From NCBI RefSeq assembly GCF_964246085.1, contig NZ_CAXTPD010000008.1: a stretch of DNA of 64,000 nucleotides; one strand, 5' to 3'. The DNA is from Brotaphodocola sp003480315. GTDB taxonomy: Bacteria > Bacillota > Clostridia > Lachnospirales > Lachnospiraceae. Positions 1 through 8,470 of this stretch are shown here, in pieces. Each line of letters opens with the position of its first letter. The stretch's first letter is position 1. The position numbers and the translations under genes were made by a program. Under the pieces are notes generated by a model, which worked only from the letters and a program-made list of their open reading frames with translations, had not been told where the DNA came from and did no database searches.

Positions 1-98
1 GGCGGCGGAGCGCACGAAGTACAAAATTCCACTCAGTGTCTGCGGTTCTGTATGACCGCCCCGGAACTTCGGACCTTTCATAGTTATTACTTATATTT

Positions 99-1463
99 TT
101 ATTGTGTGTCTGCTGCATCTTCCGGCATTGCGCGGAAGAATTTTACTACCATAGGGATTGTGATGGCGGCAGCAACTGCGTCGGCGATGGTCTGGGACAT
201 CTGGATGCCAAGAAGGCCTATTGTCTGGCTGAGGATCCACAGAACCGGGATAAAGACCAGTCCGCTGCGGATCATGGAGAGAAACGTAGCTTTTCCGCTC
301 TGTCCGATACTCTGGAACATCATATTTCCACACAGGGAGAAGGGCATACAGAACAGGGCGAAGCACTGGATGCGCAGAGCAGTGACGCCGATACTGATAA
401 CGGCCGGGTCATCCCGGAACATACGCACGATGGGAGCAGAGAATACGATACCGATCAGTGCTGAAATGCTCATGACGATCAGGCTGCTCTGGATGCTGAA
501 CCAGAAGGCCTCCCGCACGCGGCTGTATTTTTTTGCACCGTAGTTGAAGGCGCTGACCGGCTGGAAGCCCTGTCCGATACCGAGTGCAATGCAGAACAGG
601 AACATGATGATGCGGGTTACAATGCTCATGGCCGCGATGGCTGCATCGCCATACGGAGCGGAGCACAGGTTTAAGATCATCACAGAAATGCTGTTAAGTC
701 CCTGACGCATGAGGCTCGGAAAACCGGTGGCAATGATATTTTTGATATCGGCAAAGCTGCGGGTCACATAGTGGATGTGGATGCGGCTTTGCACTTTCCT
801 TCTGAGAAACGGACTGATGAGGATGGCCATGCTGATATACTGGGAGACGGCGGTGGAGATACCTGCGCCCCGCACGCCCAGATCCAGCCCGAAGATCAGA
901 AGCATATCCCCGAATATATTGAGGATGCCGCCGGAAGCAAGTCCCAGCATGGCAAAGAATGCCTTGCCCTCATAGCGGAGAATGTTATTCATCACGCAGC
1001 TGGAGGCCATGGCGGGAGCCGCGATAAGAATCCACGTGCTGTATTCGATGGCATAGGGCAGAATGGAGTCCGTACTGCCTAAAAGCCGCATGAAGGGTGC
1101 ATGGAATAAAAAGCCAAGCACACCGATGGCAGATCCGGCCAGCAGTGACAGAAAAAAGCTGGTAGACGCAAACACGCGGGCACTTTCCACATCATGAGCG
1201 CCAAGCTTCCGGCTGATATTGCTTCCTGCGCCATGTCCGAACATGAATCCGAAGGCGTTGATGATGGCCATCAGCGCAAATACCACGCCGGTCGCGCCGC
1301 TGACGCTGGTTCCGAGCTGGCTGACAAAAAAGGTGTCTGCCATGTTGTAGATGCTGGTCACCAGCATGCTGACTGTGGTGGGAAGCCCCAGCCGCAGAAC
1401 CAGCTGGTGAACCGGTGTTTTTGTCATTTTGTCATATTGTTCCTGTGCGCTGTCCCGTTGCAT
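99..1463 (-). CDS. MATE family efflux transporter
   Basis: This 454-residue integral membrane protein belongs to the MATE multidrug and toxin extrusion family (cation/drug antiport across the cytoplasmic membrane). It opens with the family-typical cytoplasmic segment and first helix (PVHQLVLRLGLPTTVSMLV, then NMADTFFVSQLG) and has about twelve hydrophobic segments in two similar halves, the usual length for MATE. I chose the ATG at 1463 because GGGGGA lies 7 bases upstream; an upstream in-frame ATG at 1505 has no ribosome binding site. It stands alone on the minus strand, so its substrate cannot be told from context. The second MATE gene in this window, at 42708, sits beside a MarR regulator and is clearly distinct. 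Family is certain; substrate unknown. Confidence 0.93.
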   Translation of the reverse strand: MQRDSAQEQYDKMTKTPVHQLVLRLGLPTTVSMLVTSIYNMADTFFVSQLGTSVSGATGVVFALMAIINAFGFMFGHGAGSNISRKLGAHDVESARVFASTSFFLSLLAGSAIGVLGFLFHAPFMRLLGSTDSILPYAIEYSTWILIAAPAMASSCVMNNILRYEGKAFFAMLGLASGGILNIFGDMLLIFGLDLGVRGAGISTAVSQYISMAILISPFLRRKVQSRIHIHYVTRSFADIKNIIATGFPSLMRQGLNSISVMILNLCSAPYGDAAIAAMSIVTRIIMFLFCIALGIGQGFQPVSAFNYGAKKYSRVREAFWFSIQSSLIVMSISALIGIVFSAPIVRMFRDDPAVISIGVTALRIQCFALFCMPFSLCGNMMFQSIGQSGKATFLSMIRSGLVFIPVLWILSQTIGLLGIQMSQTIADAVAAAITIPMVVKFFRAMPEDAADTQ

Positions 1464-1655
1464 ATGTGTTCCCCCTGTTTGATTCAATGCGGAAATTCTC
1501 CGCAATTTCTCTTTTTCTTACCTTGATGATACCATTTCACAAAAATCGAGTCAAACATATCGTATACGATATTCAGTTGTTTTTCATAAAAACAGTGGTT
1601 TGAAAATGTGAATAACTGCCAAAGATCGGGAAATTGGAAAAAAAGGCTTGAAATA

Positions 1656-1700
1656 AAACAGGGCCGGAAAGCCGCCAACAGCGGTTCCCAGGCCCTGTTT
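1656..1700 (-). terminator. Rho-independent terminator after the VOC gene
   Basis: A 10-bp perfect stem (AAACAGGGCC at 1656-1665 with GGCCCTGTTT at 1691-1700) encloses a GC-rich inner stem. On the minus strand it is followed by a T-rich run. It lies 11 bases past the stop of the VOC gene. The rest of 1464-1711 is AT-rich and holds nothing else I can identify. Confidence 0.85.
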
Positions 1701-1711
1701 CATACCTGTCC

Positions 1712-2053
1712 TTAATCATTCAGTTTCCAGTTTTCCAGTAGCTTTAGTTCAATTCTGGTTCCGTTCGGAAGGGAAAACCAGTGATCGTTGATTGGCGTAG
1801 CTGGGTATGCTTTGATCTTTTCCATAGTTTCCTCTACAGAGTCTACGGCGATGGAAATGTGGTCGTAGCCATTCTGACCGTCTGGCTTGACGGTTTCCAC
1901 CTCGCAGAGCTGGATTCCTTCTTTGTACCAGCATTTGCGGGCCGGTTTCTCGCCGATTTCTTTCCACATATGCATCTCAAATACATCTTCAAAAAATTTC
2001 TGGGTGTCCTCATAAGAAGTGGTGCGGATCGCCGCATGATCGATTTTTGCCAT
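1712..2053 (-). CDS. VOC (glyoxalase/bleomycin resistance) superfamily protein
   Basis: The 113-residue product matches the vicinal oxygen chelate fold: two beta-alpha-beta-beta-beta modules. It starts KIDHAAIRTTSYEDTQKFFEDVF, the first module with its metal-ligand-type histidine, and the second module opens with GYDHISIAVDSVEETMEKIK. The end, PNGTRIELKL, supplies the usual C-terminal glutamate. Such single-domain proteins are often lyases, isomerases or resistance proteins, and the sequence does not settle which. The start is supported by AGGAGAT 8 bases upstream and by a promoter. The gene is monocistronic, between its own promoter and a terminator. Confidence 0.85.
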   Translation of the reverse strand: MAKIDHAAIRTTSYEDTQKFFEDVFEMHMWKEIGEKPARKCWYKEGIQLCEVETVKPDGQNGYDHISIAVDSVEETMEKIKAYPATPINDHWFSLPNGTRIELKLLENWKLND

Positions 2054-2080
2054 AATTCAAAATCTCCTGTTTTTTCTTTA

Positions 2081-2109
2081 ACAATAGCGTATTTCATGGA
2101 AAAAGGCAA
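2081..2109 (-). promoter_or_regulatory. Promoter of the VOC gene
   Basis: On the minus strand TTGCCT (2109-2104) and TATTGT (2086-2081) are separated by 17 bases, about 28 bases before the start codon at 2053. A plus-strand TATAAT at 2146-2151 may serve the U32 gene at 2257 but has no convincing -35. Confidence 0.55.
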
Positions 2110-2256
2110 ATATAAATTCCCATATGATTCCTATTTAGACTTTGTTATAATATAACGAGTACAAGAGAGCCAGAAGCGTGCTTGTACGGTTATGGCAAAC
2201 GACGAGGCAATCGAGTGACAACGTCACGGGAACGAGAATTCTGTTTGGGAGAAAAG

Positions 2257-3720
2257 ATGGTGGAACGGGAAATAAATTGGGAGTGGACAGACAGCGCGGT
2301 GGAGATGATCCCTTTTGGTCTGCTGACTGGTTTTTATGGTAAAAAGGAAATCCGTATCACAAAGCTGGCAGAGGAGGGCTTTTGCTTTCGGAGTGCGGAG
2401 AAGTTTTGCGGTTTGGAGAAGTCATTCCGTTTTTGTTTTTATGATTTGAGGCAGAGCCGGTATCGGGAAATTCCGGTGATCCCTGTTGCCTGGCGGACAG
2501 AGCAGAAAACAGAATTTTTCACCAGCTATGCGGTGGCAGTACAGCAGGAAGACTACCGGAAAGCGGTGTGTGCGCTGTTTTGCCAGTATGACCGTTATAT
2601 CCGTCTGAAGCTGGAGGAGGATGACAGTGATCTGGCAGAGCAGATGACCGGGTATCCGGCAAAAGAGGATGATCTGTTTGCGGATTCTTTTCAGGAACAG
2701 ATGGTGGAATGGTTTGGAACGGAATGTATGGAGCGGGAAGAAATAAAACAGGAGAGGGTGAAGCAAGCCGGGAAAGATTCAGAAATTTTGCAGTCAGACG
2801 CAAATCGAACAGAACCGGAGCTGGCACTGGAACTGGATCATCCGCGGGCATACACACTGTTTTTACAGAAGAGTACAGAAGAATTTCTGGAAGACTATCA
2901 GGAACGTTATCCGGTTTTTCGGGACTGGCTTCAGGGCAGGAATGTGAATCGGTTTTATATTGGGAATGCCTTCTGCCACCTGCTTTTTCCGGAAACAGAA
3001 CAGCTTTTTGCGTTGCTTGAAAAGGCAGAAAAGGAGTTGCTGCAGGTCACTTTTACCTTTTCTTATGTGCGGGAATATCAGCTGGTACAGACGGAGAAAC
3101 TGTTGGAAAAACTGAGTCAGTGGTGTCGGAAAGAGAACAGAAAACTGGAAATTGAGATCAATGACTGGGCAATGGCAGACATGCTGAAAAGTGATTTTCC
3201 GGAGCTGATCCCATGCTATGGAAGATTGTTAAACAAGCGGAAAAAAGATCCGCGTATGGCATATAAAAAGGGCAATGTAAAGCTTTTGCAGGAAAACAAT
3301 CTCAATGCGAAGTTTTACCTGGAGTATCTGGAGCAGGAATTTGGTATCCGGTGTTTTGAGTGGGAAAGCTGCGGCTATGCGCAGAAATTCCCAGAGCAGG
3401 CTGCCGGCCGGAGTGTGGAACATCATCTGCATCTGCCGTTTTACCAGACGAATACCTCGCAATACTGCACGTTGTATGCGGGGAGTGTGTTCGGGGACCG
3501 GGGCAGGCAGCAGCTTGTGACCGGCTGCGACAGGAGATGTGAATGGCAGACCTATCTGTATCCGCGCCATCTGGATATGGCGGGGCGTTATAATTCTTTG
3601 TTTGGAAAGGATCCTGAGATTCTCAGGCGCACCGGGATCGCGCCATATGATGCAGAAAAGACAAAGGAATTTTGCAGGGAAAATCAAGTAAAAAGGCTGG
3701 TGCTTCCATGTTGGATGTGA
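2257..3720 (+). CDS. U32-like protein with C-terminal cysteine motif (UbiV-like partner)
   Basis: A 487-residue protein of unknown function. The second half reads like a peptidase-U32 TIM barrel (ELLQVTFTFSYVREYQLVQ, then a Lys/Asn-rich stretch around CYGRLLNKRKKDPRMAYKKG). It ends in a cysteine cluster, QYCTLYAGS followed about 20 residues later by GCDRRCEW, a Cys-x20-Cys-x3-Cys pattern. UbiV, the known U32 protein of oxygen-independent ubiquinone synthesis, binds an iron-sulfur cluster through a Cys-x12-Cys-x3-Cys pattern, so an Fe-S cluster here is a reasonable inference. The ATG at 2257 has GGGAG just upstream; a TTG 25 codons earlier has none. The 3' end overlaps the next U32 gene by 13 bases, so the two are translated together. 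The N-terminal 200 residues match nothing I know. Confidence 0.6.
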   Translation: MVEREINWEWTDSAVEMIPFGLLTGFYGKKEIRITKLAEEGFCFRSAEKFCGLEKSFRFCFYDLRQSRYREIPVIPVAWRTEQKTEFFTSYAVAVQQEDYRKAVCALFCQYDRYIRLKLEEDDSDLAEQMTGYPAKEDDLFADSFQEQMVEWFGTECMEREEIKQERVKQAGKDSEILQSDANRTEPELALELDHPRAYTLFLQKSTEEFLEDYQERYPVFRDWLQGRNVNRFYIGNAFCHLLFPETEQLFALLEKAEKELLQVTFTFSYVREYQLVQTEKLLEKLSQWCRKENRKLEIEINDWAMADMLKSDFPELIPCYGRLLNKRKKDPRMAYKKGNVKLLQENNLNAKFYLEYLEQEFGIRCFEWESCGYAQKFPEQAAGRSVEHHLHLPFYQTNTSQYCTLYAGSVFGDRGRQQLVTGCDRRCEWQTYLYPRHLDMAGRYNSLFGKDPEILRRTGIAPYDAEKTKEFCRENQVKRLVLPCWM

Positions 3721-4724
3721 GAATGAAAATTGTAGCGGGTCTTGGCTCTGTGGATGAATATATTCGTTTTTGCAAAGCAGGTGCAGATGAATTTTTTGCA
3801 GGGTATGTGCCTTATGAATGGAATAAAAAATATGGGACAGTCCTGCCTTTGAACCGACGGGAGGTTTTTTGCAGCAATGTACAGCTTGGCTCCCTTTCTG
3901 AACTGGAAATCCTGGCAGGAATGATCCGAAAATATGACAAACCTGTGCATCTGACCTTCAATGCATTGTATTATATTCCGGAGCAGTACCCGGAAATCGC
4001 AGATATCATCCGCAAATGCATGAGCCTGGGATTTACCAGCTTTATTCTGGCAGATCCGGCATTGATGGAGTATCTGAATGAGCAGAAAATAATCTGTGAG
4101 ATTCACCTGAGCGGTGAAATCGGTGAGGTGAACAGCCGAATGCTTTCTGTCTTTCGAAAGTATCCGGTTCAGCGCCTGATCTTTCACCGGAAGAATAGTT
4201 TTTCTGATATGGAAAGTGTGGTAAAGCATGGAAAGAATCCAGGAGATAAGGCGGGAAAACGCGAGAGGGTGATAACCGAATATGAAGCCTTTGCGATGAA
4301 TGAGCTCTGTCATTTCAGCGGTGCATTCTGCAATTCCCTTCATTGTGATGAGCTTGGATATCTGTGTCGGGTGCCCTATCGTCTGGGACAGGAGGTGGAT
4401 TGCCCGGGAAAACAGAAACGGTTTACCGAAGAGATTCCGGAGCGGCTGCCGTACGATGAGGAGGGCTATCTCTGCGGCGCCACCGGCTGCGGCCTATGCG
4501 CCCTGTATCAGCTTCAGAGGGCAGGGATTACCCATTTAAAATTAGTTGGCCGTGGAAATTATACGGATTTCATGGAGCACGATATCAGAAATCTGCGAAA
4601 AGTCCTGAAAATTCTGGAGCAGTGTGATTCAGAAGAAATGTATCAGAAAATAATGAAGCAGACCCTGTTTTCAAAAGGATGCAGCGGAAACTGTTATTAC
4701 CGGGAGAGCGTGGCTTACAGATAA
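3708..4724 (+). CDS. Peptidase U32 family protein (UbiU-like)
   Basis: This 338-residue protein has the U32 hallmark start, KIVAGLGSVDEYIRFCKAGADEFFAGY, and repeated barrel strands (PVHLTFNALYYIP, SFILADPALMEYL, IICEIHLSGEIGEVNS). The second half carries clustered cysteines (GAFCNSLHCDELGYLCRVPY and later LCGATGCGLCALYQL), where UbiU, RlhA and related U32 proteins hold an Fe-S cluster. The family is loosely called collagenase-like, but characterised members mostly support hydroxylation or other RNA and quinone chemistry. The start is uncertain: ATG at 3708 overlaps the preceding gene and has AAAGG 11 bases upstream, and ATG at 3723 follows that gene's stop directly. Both versions keep the whole domain. 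The overlap with the preceding U32-like gene suggests a heterodimer. Confidence 0.75.
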   Translation: MLDVRMKIVAGLGSVDEYIRFCKAGADEFFAGYVPYEWNKKYGTVLPLNRREVFCSNVQLGSLSELEILAGMIRKYDKPVHLTFNALYYIPEQYPEIADIIRKCMSLGFTSFILADPALMEYLNEQKIICEIHLSGEIGEVNSRMLSVFRKYPVQRLIFHRKNSFSDMESVVKHGKNPGDKAGKRERVITEYEAFAMNELCHFSGAFCNSLHCDELGYLCRVPYRLGQEVDCPGKQKRFTEEIPERLPYDEEGYLCGATGCGLCALYQLQRAGITHLKLVGRGNYTDFMEHDIRNLRKVLKILEQCDSEEMYQKIMKQTLFSKGCSGNCYYRESVAYR

Positions 4725-4870
4725 AATTCTATCTCTTTGGCGTTAGGCACATTGTGAAAGAGATGTCAAGTCTTGAATGAGAATAATCTCTGCTATATAA
4801 TGAGAATCCAATAAGAATAATATGCAGAAACTGGAAATCAAACTGCAAATCTAATGAACAGGTGAGGAAT

Positions 4871-5983
4871 ATGAACAGGAAGAATTTTGAAACAGTATTA
4901 GAACAGTACATGGGACGTCTGGCCGGACTTGAGCAGGCAGATGACAGTGATCAGGTCTACAAATGGCGTGCTGTGGGCTGCTTTAAGCGGTTTTGGAATC
5001 TGGATGCGGCAGACTTTGCCGGTATGTTTGAAAAAGCCATGCGGGAGGCCGGCAATCTTCTGGATGATGCTGCCATGCAGCCGGTAGCAGGACTTCGGAT
5101 GCTTCTTGCCCGGGAAGCTGAGGTTGAATATGTGCGTGAGTGCTTCCGTTTTTTATTCAGTGATGACGGCAGTGATCTTCAGAAACGCCAGGACCGTGCA
5201 GATTTCTTTGCAGACAAGATCAATGAACGGGTTCGTTACTACGAGCGCGGAACGAAAAAATATTTACAGACCCGGGATCATGTGATCTATTACCTGAATC
5301 TGTGGAAGCCGGAGGAAAACTATATATTTGACGCAGTTTCCGCTGCAGCCTGGGCTGCCTGTGCTGAGTATGACGGTGATTTCAGCAGCAAGAATTTCTC
5401 GCTGGCCAGCTATTACCAGATGTGTGATGAGCTTCTCGATGCGATTCGTGAGAATGAGGAGCTGACTGGTCTTTACAGTGGGCTGTTTGAAGAAGAGCTG
5501 GATGGTTACGAGGATCAGCTTCATATTCTGGTTTACGATATCATGGACTGCGCAAGCCTGTACCGTTATTATGTAGGTATGGATATCCGTAAGATCCCAT
5601 CCCGGGAGCGTACAAAGACAGCAGAAGCCAAGGCTGCTCAGGAGAAGCTGGCCCAGGAGATCGCATTAAAGGAGAAGCGCCTGAAAGAATTGCAGGACAA
5701 GCCGGTCAGTCTGCCGGATGTTGTGGGAAAGCAGGTACGCCATAAGACTTATGGTGTCGGTGTAGTCCAGTCAAATGATAACGGAACCCTGCTGGTGCAT
5801 TTTGAAAAAGCGGATAAGAAATTCAAATATCCGTCGGTATTTACCCAGGGCTTTCTGAGCTTTGCAGGTGAGGAGACCCAGACCGGAGAGATGGCAGAAT
5901 TTGAGGCAGATCAAAAGAAAAAAGCTGCTCTGGAAAAAGAAATCACACAGCTGAAAAAATCACTGAAAAGTATTACGGTATAG
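4871..5983 (+). CDS. Unknown protein with C-terminal Tudor-like domain
   Basis: I do not recognise the family of this 370-residue soluble, acidic protein. Residues 1-240 are predicted helical, without signal or membrane segments. Residues 245-280 are a charged coiled coil (KTAEAKAAQEKLAQEIALKE). Residues about 285-335 (GKQVRHKTYGVGVVQSNDNG, then LLVHFEKADKKFKYPSVF) resemble the small beta-barrel at the C-terminus of PcrA/UvrD helicases, which binds RNA polymerase or nucleic acid. A second short coiled coil closes the protein. The ATG at 4871 has AGGTGAGG 4 bases upstream. The gene is followed by a terminator shared with the convergent acyltransferase. The 146 bases before it hold no clear element. 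Confidence 0.55.
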   Translation: MNRKNFETVLEQYMGRLAGLEQADDSDQVYKWRAVGCFKRFWNLDAADFAGMFEKAMREAGNLLDDAAMQPVAGLRMLLAREAEVEYVRECFRFLFSDDGSDLQKRQDRADFFADKINERVRYYERGTKKYLQTRDHVIYYLNLWKPEENYIFDAVSAAAWAACAEYDGDFSSKNFSLASYYQMCDELLDAIRENEELTGLYSGLFEEELDGYEDQLHILVYDIMDCASLYRYYVGMDIRKIPSRERTKTAEAKAAQEKLAQEIALKEKRLKELQDKPVSLPDVVGKQVRHKTYGVGVVQSNDNGTLLVHFEKADKKFKYPSVFTQGFLSFAGEETQTGEMAEFEADQKKKAALEKEITQLKKSLKSITV

Positions 5984-6001
5984 AGTATGTGACAGAAAAA
6001 C

Positions 6002-6040
6002 AAGGGCAGGTACCTGGAAAAATCAGGTGCCTGCCCTTTT
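6002..6040. terminator. Bidirectional terminator between convergent genes
   Basis: A 15-bp stem (AAGGGCAGGTACCTG at 6002-6016 with CAGGTGCCTGCCCTT at 6024-6038, one mismatch) has T residues on both sides in the relevant directions. It terminates the unknown gene ending at 5983 and overlaps the last codon of the minus-strand acyltransferase, whose stop is at 6023-6025. Confidence 0.85.
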
Positions 6041-7075
6041 GCGCTTATAGCAGTCCCAGGGCCAGCCGATCAGGCAGATCAGACCGAATGTGGCTGCAGT
6101 CAGGGCGAAGGTGGAAAGCCGGGTCGGCATCCATTCCATTGGTTTTAATTCCACGCCGGTGGTGCGAAGAATGAGCTCTACAAAGAAGTACAGGGCAAAG
6201 CTTTGAATGGAAAAAAGAAGCATGGAGCGGCGGCCGCAAAACTGCCAGAAACGGGAAAATGCACTGTTTGATATAGCCGGAAGTGAAGCCAGCTTTGCAG
6301 TAAGAAGCAGCGCGAAAATACCGGAAAAGGCAGCACCAAAATAGTAAGGCGGTGCGGTGTAACGACAGTCGCATAAGTTTACATATTCGCTGAGTTTCGG
6401 GCCGAAAAAGAAGCTTAAGATCACGAAAAACGGGATCAGAAATCCGGTGTATGGCATCATCTTTTCCAAAAGTTTTGTCCGGTTTGTATAGTATCCGGCA
6501 ATCAGAAATACAGCTGCACAAAGGGCAGAATCCAGTTTCCATGGAAGCCGTTCCATGACCGGGATCAGAGGATCTGCAAGGCGGATGCAGGTCCCGGCCA
6601 GCATCAGGGCAGTCAGGGCATAACAGCGGATGACGATATGTTTCCGGTCAAAAATACGCAGCCAGACCAGTGCATAAAGACCCGCGAAAAACAGTGCCGG
6701 CAAAAACCACAGCTGGCCGGTGTAGATCTGTTGGGGCTGCCCATAATAGAAAATCCATTTCAGAATGTGCTTCCATCCGTATTCGCTGATAGCCTGATGA
6801 TAATAGGGCCGGATGGTGCAGACAGTCAACGCAGTCAGGGTGATCGCAAAATAGGGAAGGATGAGCGTCTGCCCTCTCTTTTTTATGTAATCCAGACAGG
6901 ATGGATATTTTTCCGGACGGAAGGTCATGCCGGAGAGAAAGAAAAAGGCTGGCATGTGGAATGCGTAAATCCACCGGAATATGGTGTGGTGCATGGTCAC
7001 AACGTGACCCAGCACCACCAGAAACAGGGCGAAGCCCTTGGCAATATCGATGTCACTTCTTCGATTCATACTCAT
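6023..7075 (-). CDS. Acyltransferase 3 family membrane protein
   Basis: The 350-residue protein is an acyltransferase-3 (OafA/NodX type) integral membrane enzyme. These transfer acetyl or other acyl groups to extracytoplasmic sugars of cell wall or exopolysaccharide. It starts with the family signature RRSDIDIAKGFALFLVVLGHV followed by YAFHMPAFFFLSGMTF, and the His of VLGHV is the presumed catalytic residue. About ten hydrophobic helices follow, with no extra SGNH domain. The ATG at 7075 has AAGGGG 8 bases upstream. It lies 18 bases downstream of the LacI regulator on the same strand and may be cotranscribed with it, although a functional link to sugar uptake is not evident. Confidence 0.9.
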   Translation of the reverse strand: MSMNRRSDIDIAKGFALFLVVLGHVVTMHHTIFRWIYAFHMPAFFFLSGMTFRPEKYPSCLDYIKKRGQTLILPYFAITLTALTVCTIRPYYHQAISEYGWKHILKWIFYYGQPQQIYTGQLWFLPALFFAGLYALVWLRIFDRKHIVIRCYALTALMLAGTCIRLADPLIPVMERLPWKLDSALCAAVFLIAGYYTNRTKLLEKMMPYTGFLIPFFVILSFFFGPKLSEYVNLCDCRYTAPPYYFGAAFSGIFALLLTAKLASLPAISNSAFSRFWQFCGRRSMLLFSIQSFALYFFVELILRTTGVELKPMEWMPTRLSTFALTAATFGLICLIGWPWDCYKRKRAGT

Positions 7076-7093
7076 TGGTAAATCCCCTTATGT

Positions 7094-8125
7094 TTACTCA
7101 TGTGATGCAGGACGCGCGCAGCTGTCCCGTTCGATCAGCTGATGCGGTACCAGGATCTTGGTGGCAGGAAGCCCCGGGTTTTCAATATGGCTGATCATCT
7201 GTGCGGCGGCTTCCATGCCAAGCTGGCAGGAGTTGATGTCGATGGAAGTCAGCTGGGGGGAGGTGAGACGCGCAAACAGTGAATTATTAAAAGAAAGAAT
7301 GGAAAGATCAGCCGGGATCGAAAGTCCGGTTTCCGTGCAGATGCGTTCCAGGGTCAGTGCAAGGATATCATCGCTGACAACAATGGCGGTCGGCCGGCTG
7401 GCAGACCGGAGCAGCGCATGTACCGGTGTGTCTACCCCGGCAGTGATGGAGGGGAGCTCTACGCAGTATTCCGGTTTTGGCACAATGCCATGGCGGGTCA
7501 GTGCCAGCTGGTAGCCGTTTCGGCGGTCGGCCGAAAAAACGAGACTGTTATCTACGCCAAGGTAGGCGATTTTCCGGTGCCCAAGCTGGTACAGATATTC
7601 GGTCGCCTCATCTCCTGCCAGCAGATTATCATTATCAATGTAAATGGTCTGGTTGGCGTACTGACAGGCTTTTCCAATCAGAACATAGGGGAGTTTTTCC
7701 CGGTGCAGATATTCGATCACGGGATCATTCTGCCTGGAATAGAGCAGGATAAAGCCGTCTGCCTGCCCGATGCGGGACATGGACCGGACAGCCTCCAACA
7801 CTTCATCCTCATCCTGACCGGTTACGATGGTGCTGATATAATGCTGCTGGTTGCAGACCTGGCTGATGCCGCGGATCGCTTCCAGATAAAAGGAGTTTTC
7901 ATAGACCTCACGGGCAGATACCGGAAGGATAATGCCGATGGTGCGTGTGTTTCGGGAGGCCAGATTGCTGGCCTGGAAATTTGGTTCATAGCCCAGCTCC
8001 TTCATGGCATTTCTTACTTTGCGTTTTGTTTCTTCGCTGATGGAAGGACTGTTTTTACAGGTGCGGGAAACCGTAGAGGCAGATACACCAGCCAGTGCGG
8101 CTACATCCTTGATTGTCACGGACAT
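7094..8125 (-). CDS. malR: LacI family transcriptional regulator of the adjacent PTS operon
   Basis: A full-length LacI/GalR repressor of 343 residues. Residues 1-50 are the helix-turn-helix and hinge (SVTIKDVAALAGVSASTVSR). Residues about 60-335 are the periplasmic-binding-protein-like effector domain (TIGIILPVSAREVYENSF, LPYVLIGKACQYANQTIYID, HRKIAYLGVDNSLVFSADRR). It is divergent from the PTS/MapP/MalQ operon. Perfect inverted repeats of the LacI/cre type lie in the shared region, one on the operon promoter and one just upstream of its own gene, so it probably represses both. The name malR rests on context (MalQ and a MapP-like enzyme in the target operon). The inducer is not known. Confidence 0.85.
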   Translation of the reverse strand: MSVTIKDVAALAGVSASTVSRTCKNSPSISEETKRKVRNAMKELGYEPNFQASNLASRNTRTIGIILPVSAREVYENSFYLEAIRGISQVCNQQHYISTIVTGQDEDEVLEAVRSMSRIGQADGFILLYSRQNDPVIEYLHREKLPYVLIGKACQYANQTIYIDNDNLLAGDEATEYLYQLGHRKIAYLGVDNSLVFSADRRNGYQLALTRHGIVPKPEYCVELPSITAGVDTPVHALLRSASRPTAIVVSDDILALTLERICTETGLSIPADLSILSFNNSLFARLTSPQLTSIDINSCQLGMEAAAQMISHIENPGLPATKILVPHQLIERDSCARPASHE

Positions 8126-8234
8126 GATTCCAGCTTCCTTTCTACTTTTATAAAATATGGAACCGGATGGTTCGTCTGTTTTTTCTTAATTTTACGGGAT
8201 TGCGGAAAAAAAGTCAATGTCAGTGCGCAAATTC

Positions 8235-8249
8235 ATGCAAAAATTGCAT
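8235..8249. promoter_or_regulatory. Second LacI-type operator, upstream of the regulator gene
   Basis: ATGCAA and TTGCAT arms around a 3-base centre form a perfect inverted repeat about 110 bases upstream of the LacI gene. It is similar to the operator at 8376, with centres about 140 bases apart, so autoregulation or DNA looping is possible. This is inference from symmetry and position only. Confidence 0.5.
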
Positions 8250-8343
8250 AGAATTTTGCTTGAGGATGCATGGACAATACGCACAAAAACGGCGCTGAAA
8301 AGTTGTGAAAAGTGGAGAAAGCACGCCAAAAACAAAAAATAGA

Positions 8344-8389
8344 TTGCAATCACTGTGCAAAACAATTATAGTTAATGCAAACGGTTGCA
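8344..8389 (+). promoter_or_regulatory. Promoter and overlapping LacI/cre operator of the PTS operon
   Basis: TTGCAA (8344-8349) and TATAGT (8367-8372) are 17 bases apart. The palindrome TGCAAACGGTTGCA at 8376-8389 follows the -10 by 3 bases and covers the expected transcription start. It fits both the LacI-family operator pattern and the CcpA cre consensus (TGNAANCGNWNNCA) at every position. Either the local regulator, CcpA or both could bind. The rest of 8126-8343 is AT-rich and holds the second operator at 8235. Confidence 0.75.
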
Positions 8390-8470
8390 TTAGTTGCGCG
8401 AACAATCTTGCAAGTACAGGACAGTACAGGGCGCAGGACCGGTCAGAAAAAACATGAGGGGGATATTTTT

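Noticed and set aside
1..98. 3' end of an upstream plus-strand gene (an open frame ends near 55)
   Set aside because: Fewer than 20 codons are present and they match nothing, so it cannot be told from chance.
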